From the IMG/VR virus record IMGVR_UViG_3300030390_000436, positions 1-48,276 of that record: a stretch of DNA of 48,276 nt; one strand, written 5' to 3'. The DNA comes from a virus. Shown here one piece after another: positions 22,352 through 29,472 of the stretch. The position numbers and the translations under genes are program-made. Numbering within the stretch: the stretch's first letter is position 1; the number at the start of each line of letters is the position of its first letter. The notes beneath the pieces are model-generated. The model searched no databases, was not told the DNA's origin, and worked only from the letters and a program-made list of their open reading frames with translations.

Positions 22352-23142
22352 TGGGTAACGCAGTCGCAAATAAAAAAAATGCAGAGTTAAGCACAGACTT
22401 TATGGATGATATCTTTGCAGATGGTGATGAGGGTACAACCTTTGCCGCCGACGAAATGATCATACCATTTATTCGTTTGGCACAAGCTATGTCTCCGGAA
22501 CTAAAGAAGAAGGAAGCAAAGTACATCGAGGGGTTGGATGAAGGTGATATCTTTAACAACCTTACCAATGAGGTGTATCCTGGCGACGATGGCATCAAGG
22601 TTATTCCTTGTTACGTTGTCACTAAATATACTGAGTGGCTTCCTGATCGTGGCGGGTTTGTGCAGGACTTAGATCCAAGTGACCCTACTATTGCTCAACG
22701 CAGAAGGGACGGTAACACTGAGATCCTTCCTAACGGAAACCATCTTCAGATTGCTGACTGTTACTTCTGTCTGTTGGTTACTGAAGATGAAGACTACATG
22801 CCTGTTGTCATTGACATGAAGGTTTCACAGATGAAAGTTTCAAAGCGTTGGAAATCTATGATCGCTATGAACAAAGCAAAGAATCCTAAGACAGGGCAGA
22901 TGCAGGTGTTGTCGTTGTTCAGCACGATGTGGAAGGTAGTATCGGTTGGAGATTCAAACAAGGCTGGTCAGCCTTACGCTAACTATGCCGTATCTAAAGT
23001 AGGTCCGGTAGCAAACCCAGTTCTACGGAATGAAGCTAAGAAGTTTCGTGCGAGTGTAGAGACTGGCGAGGCAAGAGCTATGACCGAGGAGACTTCTTCG
23101 GAGAACAGCGATGCCGTCGAGGAAGATGAAATACCGTTTTAA
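22351..23142 (+). CDS. Single-strand DNA-binding-like protein with acidic tip
   Basis: A 263-aa protein that ends EEDEIPF, matching the conserved C-terminal tip of bacterial SSB (DDIPF), which recruits partner enzymes. The preceding 20 residues are acidic. The body is beta-rich (GIKVIPCYVVTKYTEWLPDR; YMPVVIDMKVSQMKVSKRWK), compatible with an OB-fold ssDNA-binding protein, although no direct homology could be checked. The position in the replication operon agrees. A strong terminator follows 9 bases after the stop. Confidence 0.7.
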   Translation: MGNAVANKKNAELSTDFMDDIFADGDEGTTFAADEMIIPFIRLAQAMSPELKKKEAKYIEGLDEGDIFNNLTNEVYPGDDGIKVIPCYVVTKYTEWLPDRGGFVQDLDPSDPTIAQRRRDGNTEILPNGNHLQIADCYFCLLVTEDEDYMPVVIDMKVSQMKVSKRWKSMIAMNKAKNPKTGQMQVLSLFSTMWKVVSVGDSNKAGQPYANYAVSKVGPVANPVLRNEAKKFRASVETGEARAMTEETSSENSDAVEEDEIPF

Positions 23143-23151
23143 TTAAAGCGG

Positions 23152-23192
23152 GGGGTAGTTCTTGTAGAAAAGAACTACCCCTTTTTATTTTT
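23152..23192 (+). terminator. Strong terminator/attenuator between SSB-like and primase genes
   Basis: A 12-bp perfect stem GGGGTAGTTCTT/AAGAACTACCCC with a 6-base loop, then TTTTTATTTTT. It lies 9 bases after the SSB-like stop and 15 bases before the primase start. It would let the SSB-like protein be made in excess over the downstream enzymes. Confidence 0.9.
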
Positions 23193-23206
23193 CCAAGGGG
23201 CAAATA

Positions 23207-24736
23207 ATGTCAGATGCAAAAAAATTATTAGAAACGTTTGAGGGATCGAGCGCGGCTCACGGGACAACTGTTGTTGGTCGTGTTGGAAGAAACGGTAAAG
23301 CCGAGTCCGATAGCCGTGTTGTTCGTGGCGTACTTACAGAAGAAAAAATACAGGAACACATCGAAGGTAAGATGGGGGTGGGCTCTATTCCTATTAACCA
23401 AGACAACATGTGTAAGTTCGGTGCGTTAGATATAGATACATATGACTTGGATTTAAAAGCCTTGAACAGCAAGGTTCATCAGTTGAAGCTGCCATTAATC
23501 ATGTGCAGATCCAAGTCCGGTGGCGCCCATCTTTACTTGTTCACAAAGGATTGGGAGCCTGCGGCCTTGATCCGAGAATACCTAACCGAGATGTCAGTTG
23601 CGTTGGGTTACAGTGGGTGTGAGATATTTCCAAAGCAAGACAAGATCCTTGCTGATCGAGGAGATGTAGGCAACTTTATTAACATGCCTTACTACGGTGG
23701 GGACATCACAACACGCTACGCATTGGACACCAAGGGTGAGTCAATGACCTTGGCTCAGTTCCATAAGGCTGTATCAAAAGCAAAAGTGTCCGCTTCGGAC
23801 CTAGATTCTTTAACCTTTGGTGGTGAACGATCACACTTTACTGACGGTCCTTACTGCTTGGAAGTTATTGCAAGCCAAGGTGCGGTCACAGAATACCGTA
23901 ACATCTTTATGTTTAACGTCGGTGTATACTGCCGGCTAAAGTGGCCGGATGATTGGAAGAAGCATCACGAAGATTATAATCGAATGCTATGCAGTCCATC
24001 GTTAGAGGCGGGAGAGATTGTAGATCTGCAAAAGTCTTTGATGAAGAAAGACTACTTCTTACAATGCGAAGTCTGCCCTCTCAAGGATCACTGTGACAAG
24101 ACTATATGCAAGTCCAGACCGTTTGGTATAGGCGGTAGCGCGCCTGATGCACCCGAAGTTGGTGGCCTGACGATCATGTTGTCGGAACCTCGCATGTATT
24201 TCATGGATGTTAACGGTCAAAGGCTACAGCTTACTGTTGAACAACTACAGAACCAAACGTTGTGGCAGCGGTCATGCATGGAACAACTAAGCATGATGCC
24301 ACCAAACATGAAGGCCAATGACTGGCAACAGATGGTCAACAGTTTGATGGAGAAGTCTGTGAAGATGGAGGTCCCCGAAGAACTTACAATCAGTGGTCAG
24401 TTCAAGGAACTCCTAACCACTTACTGCACCAGTCGGATCAGGGCGATAGCACCAGAAGAAGTGTCTATGGGTAAACCTTGGACCGAGGACAACCTTACTA
24501 AGTTTACAATGAGTGGCTTGATGCAGTTTCTAAAGAACAGAAGCTTCAACGACTACAACAGAGCAGAGGTTCAAGAGCAAATAAAAAATATGAACGACGG
24601 TCTCGATTATCATGGGCATTTAAATATTAGAAAGCCTGATGGCAGTCGAACATCAATACGGGTCTGGTGGGTGCCGGCCTTTGAAAATGAAACAGCACTA
24701 CAAAAAGTGGAGATCGATAATGACATTCCCTTCTGA
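23207..24736 (+). CDS. Archaeo-eukaryotic-type primase (TOTE-like) with SSB-type tail
   Basis: A 509-aa protein with AEP primase motifs: FGALDIDTYD (Asp75, Asp77; metal ligands), RSKSGGAHLYLF (His108) and the EIFPKQDKI...GNFINMPYYGG block typical of TOTE-type primases. A CxxC-x5-C-x4-C cluster (Cys286, 289, 295, 300) probably binds zinc or Fe-S. The C-terminus is NDIPF, an SSB-like tip. It replaces the DnaG-type primase of T7 gp4 here and may have primase and polymerase activity. It overlaps the AlpA-like gene by 17 bases. Confidence 0.8.
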   Translation: MSDAKKLLETFEGSSAAHGTTVVGRVGRNGKAESDSRVVRGVLTEEKIQEHIEGKMGVGSIPINQDNMCKFGALDIDTYDLDLKALNSKVHQLKLPLIMCRSKSGGAHLYLFTKDWEPAALIREYLTEMSVALGYSGCEIFPKQDKILADRGDVGNFINMPYYGGDITTRYALDTKGESMTLAQFHKAVSKAKVSASDLDSLTFGGERSHFTDGPYCLEVIASQGAVTEYRNIFMFNVGVYCRLKWPDDWKKHHEDYNRMLCSPSLEAGEIVDLQKSLMKKDYFLQCEVCPLKDHCDKTICKSRPFGIGGSAPDAPEVGGLTIMLSEPRMYFMDVNGQRLQLTVEQLQNQTLWQRSCMEQLSMMPPNMKANDWQQMVNSLMEKSVKMEVPEELTISGQFKELLTTYCTSRIRAIAPEEVSMGKPWTEDNLTKFTMSGLMQFLKNRSFNDYNRAEVQEQIKNMNDGLDYHGHLNIRKPDGSRTSIRVWWVPAFENETALQKVEIDNDIPF

Positions 24737-24944
24737 TGAAAAACTAATGCGTATCGCAGAACTCAGCGAATGGCTTAGTGTACATAAGTCAACCATCTAC
24801 AAGTGGGTTGAGCAACGGGACTTTCCCAAACCAATTATCTTGGGCGAGAATGATGGCGCCAAGAACACAGCCAGCCGGTGGGTTGAGCAAGAGGTACGCG
24901 AATGGTTGAAGGAACGTCCAAGAGGCAAGAACTTTGAAGACTGA
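24720..24944 (+). CDS. AlpA/excisionase-like HTH protein (74 aa)
   Basis: A 74-aa protein with MRIAELSEWLSVHKSTIYKW followed by VEQRDFPKP, then WVEQEVREWLKERPRG. This matches AlpA/MerR-type winged HTH regulators (helix-turn-helix, then FPxP, then W...V..W). The ATG at 24720 overlaps the primase end, and a shorter start at 24747 is possible. In phages such proteins act as excisionases or activators. No integrase is visible, so a regulatory role is more likely. Confidence 0.78.
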   Translation: MTFPSDEKLMRIAELSEWLSVHKSTIYKWVEQRDFPKPIILGENDGAKNTASRWVEQEVREWLKERPRGKNFED

Positions 24945-26457
24945 TCAACTACTGTTGGGGCCCCCAGGTTGCGGCAAAACCCACACACTTATGCAGATGG
25001 TCGAAGATGCACTGGCTCAAGGTACGAGGCCCGAAGAGATAGGGTTCATGTCCTTTACCAAGAAGGCCGTAGAGGAAGCACGGGGCCGTGCGTGTGCGAG
25101 GTTTAACCTAGAGAATAAACAACTGCCTTGGTTTAGAACCCTGCACTCAGCGGCGTGGAGATCGCTTGGCTTGTCCCGTAACGACCTGTTGTCGATGGAA
25201 GACTGGAGAACCTTGGGGCAAACTCTGGGTCTGTCTTTCAAGGGAGCGGACGCTGCATCTCCGGATGATGGCATCCTGATTGCCGCGGTTGGCGGTGACG
25301 GTAGCAAGTATCTCCAGATGATAGACCGTTCACGGTATCGTCAGTGTACATTAGAGCAAGAGTTTAACGATGCAGAAGACTACAACCTGCACTTCAGTAA
25401 GATGAAACAGATTCACGAAACGGTAACCAGCTACAAGTCTGACAATCAGAAGGTAGACTTTGCTGACATGATCGAATTGGCTTTAGACATAGAGCCTCCA
25501 CGTTTGCAACTACTCTTGATAGACGAGGCTCAAGATCTCACACCACTTCAATGGGAGATGGTACTGCATTGGAGAACGAATGCAGAGAGGGTTGTGTATT
25601 CGGGAGACGACGATCAGGCTATCCACCGGTGGACCGGTGTAGTCGTTGAAAGGTTCATGCAAGTTACAGACAACGTAGATATCTTGTCACAATCTTACCG
25701 TCTACCCAAGCTAGTCTTTGATCTGTCTCAACAGATTGTAAAGCGTATCCACACACGGTTTGAGAAAGAGTTCTATCCAACCACTGAAGAGGGTGTTGTT
25801 CAGTACCATCAGACCATGGACAGTGTACCGATACACGAAGGCTCTTGGACAATCATGTGCCGGACCAATAGTTTTGTCAGGGAGTTTGCTGAGATCTTGA
25901 GAGAGTCAGGGTACTTGTACTCGATGAAGGGCACCCCTTCTATCAAGACGGAAGTAGGTAGGGCCATTCAAACCTGGAGAGAACTGCAAGCAGGGGACAT
26001 GGTTTCTGTCGATCGAATCAAGAAGATGTATGAGGTTGTGCCAAAGCAGGGGGACTACAAGGTTGTTAAGCGTGGAGCCGGCAATCTGTTAGATGCAGCG
26101 GACCCAACAGGTGATCTAAACATGGACGATCTGTACAAGCATTACGGGCTAGAGTGTGAAAGAACACGCGATGCCATGGATGTTGTGCGTCTGGGCAGCG
26201 ATGACAAGATGTATGCACAAGCTATCGAACGCAGGGGCGAGTCGATTACTGAGCCGCCTAGAATTAAAGTATCAACCTTTCATGCAATGAAGGGTGGCGA
26301 AGATGATAAGTGCTTGGTGTTCTTAGCTTCAACCAAGGCATGCATGGAGTCAAGGTATCCGGATGATGAGCATCGAGCGTTCTATGTAGGGGTCACACGC
26401 GCGCAAAAAGAACTGCATATTTTGGACACAGACAAGAAGTATAGGTATGAATTATGA
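24934..26457 (+). CDS. UvrD/Rep-like SF1 helicase
   Basis: A 507-aa SF1A helicase. Motif I is LGPPGCGKTHTL (residues 8-19), Ia is FMSFTKKAVEEAR, motif II is LLIDEAQDLTPLQW, motif III is YSGDDDQAIHRWTG, motif V is STFHAMKGGEDD and motif VI is FYVGVTRAQKEL. The set is complete, so the enzyme should be active, probably unwinding 3' to 5'. The start is TTG at 24934 with AGAGG 8 bases upstream; no ATG precedes the Walker A. It is a candidate replicative helicase because no gp4- or DnaB-type helicase was found. Confidence 0.9.
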   Translation: MKTDQLLLGPPGCGKTHTLMQMVEDALAQGTRPEEIGFMSFTKKAVEEARGRACARFNLENKQLPWFRTLHSAAWRSLGLSRNDLLSMEDWRTLGQTLGLSFKGADAASPDDGILIAAVGGDGSKYLQMIDRSRYRQCTLEQEFNDAEDYNLHFSKMKQIHETVTSYKSDNQKVDFADMIELALDIEPPRLQLLLIDEAQDLTPLQWEMVLHWRTNAERVVYSGDDDQAIHRWTGVVVERFMQVTDNVDILSQSYRLPKLVFDLSQQIVKRIHTRFEKEFYPTTEEGVVQYHQTMDSVPIHEGSWTIMCRTNSFVREFAEILRESGYLYSMKGTPSIKTEVGRAIQTWRELQAGDMVSVDRIKKMYEVVPKQGDYKVVKRGAGNLLDAADPTGDLNMDDLYKHYGLECERTRDAMDVVRLGSDDKMYAQAIERRGESITEPPRIKVSTFHAMKGGEDDKCLVFLASTKACMESRYPDDEHRAFYVGVTRAQKELHILDTDKKYRYEL

Positions 26458-26891
26458 TAGCAAGTGTCTGCCTAGCGTTGGCCCTGTACCATGAGGCACG
26501 GGGGGAATCTCTTCAAGCTCAACTTATGGTGGCTAAAGTTATAGTGAATAGGGTAGAATCAAAACGATGGCCTTCAAAACTCTGTGATGTAGTCATGGAG
26601 GACCGACAGTTTTCTTTTGTTAAGAAGGGCAACGTACCTCCGACCAAGGATCAAGAGGCGTGGGACAAATCTAAGAACTTAGCGGAGGAGATACTAAAGT
26701 ACCCAAGCATTCTACCTTACAGCGATGCCGATCACTACCACACTGTAAACGTTCGACCTATATGGCGGCGGAAACTGTACAGAATAGTTCGCATAGATCA
26801 ACATGTTTTCTATTCGTATAAGAAACCAGAGAGCGTACAAATTAGTTTACGTCCAAAGATACGGCCTAATCAGAAGGAGACAAAAAGATGA
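26454..26891 (+). CDS. SleB-type cell-wall hydrolase (lysin)
   Basis: A 145-aa protein of the Hydrolase_2/SleB family: LALALYHEARGESLQAQLMV (catalytic Glu14), VIVNRVESKRWPSKLCDVV, and QFSFVKKG. Family members cleave peptidoglycan. No conventional signal peptide is seen, although the N-terminus is mildly hydrophobic, so release through the holin at 302-703 fits. It overlaps the helicase stop as ATGA and the next gene (26888). Its place among replication genes, not next to the holin, is notable. Confidence 0.85.
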   Translation: MIASVCLALALYHEARGESLQAQLMVAKVIVNRVESKRWPSKLCDVVMEDRQFSFVKKGNVPPTKDQEAWDKSKNLAEEILKYPSILPYSDADHYHTVNVRPIWRRKLYRIVRIDQHVFYSYKKPESVQISLRPKIRPNQKETKR

Positions 26892-27046
26892 ACTGCCCTC
26901 ACTGTGCGACGGAACTTATCTGGGGAGGGGATCACGACTGTGAGGATGATGAGGAATACCTTATTGTTTCAAATCTATCCTGTCCCGAATGTTCCACTTT
27001 TGTATTAGTTTATTACCCAAAGGAGAAAGAAGATGAAACGCAATGA
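26888..27046 (+). CDS. Zinc-ribbon mini-protein (52 aa)
   Basis: A 52-aa acidic protein with two CxxC knuckles (MNCPHCATEL and SCPECSTFVL), a zinc ribbon. It overlaps the lysin stop (ATGA) and the start of the next gene by 14 bases, so it is part of the operon. Zinc ribbons of this size commonly adapt polymerases or other enzymes, but its partner is unknown. Confidence 0.65.
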   Translation: MNCPHCATELIWGGDHDCEDDEEYLIVSNLSCPECSTFVLVYYPKEKEDETQ

Positions 27047-27353
27047 AATTTTGGACAAGGCGAAAGACTTAGTCAACGGAGCTAGGGCCAAGGATTATGG
27101 AGATGCGTTCGAGAACCACAGCCGCATAGCCAATGGATGGAACGTCATAATGAACGGGGCTCTGATAAGCCACGGCTACCTGACAGAGCAACACGTTGTC
27201 TTAATGATGGATTGGGTGAAGACTGCTCGTCTTCTTGAGACCATGGACCATGATGATTCGTGGACGGACAAGGCAGGGTATTCAAGCTTGGGTGGAGAGT
27301 TCTCCGAAGAGACCAGATCGATAGAAGAACTAACAGAGATGGCGAAAAAATAA
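27033..27353 (+). CDS. DUF6378-like phage protein (106 aa)
   Basis: A 106-aa protein with ARAKDYGDAFENHSRIANGW, LTEQHVVLMMDWVKTARLLE and HDDSWTDKAGYSSLGGEF. This matches the recurring phage pattern RxKDYGxxxENFxRIAxxW ... DVALMMxxxKxARL ... DSWxDIAGYAxLGxE (DUF6378). The all-alpha fold may relate to nucleotide-handling proteins, but its activity is unknown. The stop overlaps the polymerase start as TAATG. Confidence 0.8.
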   Translation: MKRNEILDKAKDLVNGARAKDYGDAFENHSRIANGWNVIMNGALISHGYLTEQHVVLMMDWVKTARLLETMDHDDSWTDKAGYSSLGGEFSEETRSIEELTEMAKK

Positions 27354-29272
27354 TGACTCAAGGCAAGCTGTTTAATCTTGGCAACCAAGACAAAGACTAT
27401 CAGATCCGTTCGGAGATGGAGTTGATTGACACTGATTGGAATATACCTACTGAGTTTCCTGACTTGACGGGGTATGATCAGATAGCTGTAGACCTTGAAA
27501 CAAAGGACCCTAACATAAAGACACAAGGACCAGGATGGGCTAGAAAGGACGGACACATCATTGGTATTGCGGTAGCAGCCGGCGACTTCAAAGGGTACTT
27601 CCCCTTGCGTCATGCGAACGGACACAACCTAGATCCCACTATGACAATGCGTTGGCTCAAGACACAGATGGCTACGCCTGATGTTGATAAGATTATGCAC
27701 AACGCAACCTATGATGCTGGCTGGATGAGGGCCGAGGGCGTTGAAGTGCAGGGCCGTATTGTTGACACCATGATTACTGGCGCTTTGGTGAACGAGAACC
27801 GTTGGTCCTTTGGCCTCGATGCTATGGCAAGAGACTACGTTGGTATACGCAAGGATGAGAAGCTTCTGAAGGCCGCGGCTCAAGAGTGGGGGATAGATCC
27901 CAAGGCAGAGATGTGGCAGTTGCCGCCTAAGTATGTCGGCGCCTATGCAGAACAGGATGCTGTAGCCACGTTAAAGTTATGGCAGGCTCTGAAGATCCAG
28001 TTAGAGAAGCAGGACCTCTGGTCTATTTGGAAGCTTGAGACTGGTTTGATTCCTTGCCTGTTGGACATGAGAACCAATGGTGTGCGTGTGGACTTGGATA
28101 AGGCAGACAAGAACAAGAAGTTAATTCAGAAACGTTCTAAGGAATTGCGTCAGGATATTAAGAAGAGTGCAGGCGTAGACGTAGATATATGGGCCGGTGC
28201 ATCAGTAGCCAAGATGTTTGATAAGCTTGGGTTGGAATATCCAAGGACCGAGGCTGGAGCCCCGTCGTTCACTAAGTCTTATCTAAACTCTCACCCGCAT
28301 GAGGCTTGCCAGTCATTGGTTAAGCTTCGTGAGTTCGACAAGGCAGACAGTACATTTATCGACAGCATCTTGAAGCATGAACACAACGGACGCATACACA
28401 CAGAACTGCACTCCACTCGCAGGGATGAAGGGGGTACTGTCACCGGAAGATTTTCTTCAAGCAACCCCAACCTTCAGCAGATCCCAGCCCGTGACAAGGA
28501 GATCAAGAAGTTAATCCGAGGATTGTTTATACCAGAGGATGGAGACAAGTGGGGATCATTTGATTACTCAAGCCAAGAGCCAAGGTTATTGGTACACTTC
28601 GCGGCATCGATGCCACCCAACATGCAGGATCCCGTGCTTCAAACCATCGTTGAAGAGTTCAACACTAGCGATGTAGACCTTCACCAGATCGTTGCAGATT
28701 TGGCAGGGATCACACGCAAGCAAGCCAAGACTGTAAACCTGGGTATCATGTATGGCATGGGCGTAGCTAAGTTGGCGAATCAAATGGCGATCACAAAGGA
28801 TGAGGCCAAGTCAATCATCTCTGATCATCGAGAGAAGGTTCCATTCGTTAAACAGTTGGCTGACATTGCAAGCAAGAGGGCCGGCAACAACGGGCAGATA
28901 CGGACGCTCCTAGGTAGGCTGTGTCGCTTTGATATGTGGGAGCCTACGTCTTTTGAGTACAACAAACCTTTGCCTCTGGAGGAAGCGGAGAAGGAGTATG
29001 GGGGCATGGGCAAGTTACGCCGTGCGTTTACATACAAGGCATTGAACCGTTTGATCCAAGGATCCGCGGCCGATCAGACTAAGAAAGCGATGCTTGATTG
29101 CTATAACGCTGGACTTACTCCTATGCTCACGGTCCACGATGAGTTATGCTTCAGTATAGGAAGCGACAAACAAGCCACTCAAGTCAAAGAAATTATGGAG
29201 ACTGGCGTACCTTTAAAGGTTCCTTCCAAGATTGATCAAGAACTCAAGGATAATTGGGGAGAGATTGAATGA
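27353..29272 (+). CDS. Family A DNA polymerase with 3'-5' exonuclease, Leu762 type
   Basis: A 639-aa replicative polymerase. Exonuclease: VDLET (Asp47, Glu49), HNATYDAGW (Asp121), YAEQDAVAT (Tyr198, Asp202). Polymerase: motif A SFDYSSQEPRLL (Asp404, Glu409), motif B RKQAKTVNLGIMYG (Arg455, Lys459, Tyr467), motif C TVHDELCF (His595, Asp596, Glu597). The residue equal to E. coli Phe762 is Leu463. No 5'-nuclease domain is present. The start at 27353 overlaps the DUF6378-like stop, and the size is typical of phage PolA. All catalytic residues are intact. Confidence 0.95.
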   Translation: MTQGKLFNLGNQDKDYQIRSEMELIDTDWNIPTEFPDLTGYDQIAVDLETKDPNIKTQGPGWARKDGHIIGIAVAAGDFKGYFPLRHANGHNLDPTMTMRWLKTQMATPDVDKIMHNATYDAGWMRAEGVEVQGRIVDTMITGALVNENRWSFGLDAMARDYVGIRKDEKLLKAAAQEWGIDPKAEMWQLPPKYVGAYAEQDAVATLKLWQALKIQLEKQDLWSIWKLETGLIPCLLDMRTNGVRVDLDKADKNKKLIQKRSKELRQDIKKSAGVDVDIWAGASVAKMFDKLGLEYPRTEAGAPSFTKSYLNSHPHEACQSLVKLREFDKADSTFIDSILKHEHNGRIHTELHSTRRDEGGTVTGRFSSSNPNLQQIPARDKEIKKLIRGLFIPEDGDKWGSFDYSSQEPRLLVHFAASMPPNMQDPVLQTIVEEFNTSDVDLHQIVADLAGITRKQAKTVNLGIMYGMGVAKLANQMAITKDEAKSIISDHREKVPFVKQLADIASKRAGNNGQIRTLLGRLCRFDMWEPTSFEYNKPLPLEEAEKEYGGMGKLRRAFTYKALNRLIQGSAADQTKKAMLDCYNAGLTPMLTVHDELCFSIGSDKQATQVKEIMETGVPLKVPSKIDQELKDNWGEIE

Positions 29273-29472
29273 AGTTAAAGAAGTTTAAAAGTCTAGGTTT
29301 AGATCAGATGCATCCCATGCAGCTTGCTGCCCTGATGCGGTTAGTTAACACATCTCTAAGACTAGCCAGCATGATTGATGACGATATCCTAGCCGAGGTC
29401 GAGGAAGATGCTAACGACCTAGTCCAGTTGTTTGGTGGCGTGGGAGTTAAGGTAGAAGTCGAAGAGTTTTAA
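29269..29472 (+). CDS. Small protein after polymerase (67 aa)
   Basis: A 67-aa acidic helical protein (MKLKKFKSLGLDQMHPMQLA; MIDDDILAEVEEDANDLVQL). It overlaps the polymerase stop (ATGA) and ends in a TTAA tetranucleotide that also holds the stop of the converging ejection-protein gene. No family recognised. Confidence 0.65.
   Translation: MKLKKFKSLGLDQMHPMQLAALMRLVNTSLRLASMIDDDILAEVEEDANDLVQLFGGVGVKVEVEEF

Noticed and set aside
24720-24944. AlpA-like protein as evidence of an integrated prophage
   Set aside because: AlpA-like HTH proteins also act as regulators. Without an integrase or attachment sites it does not prove lysogeny.
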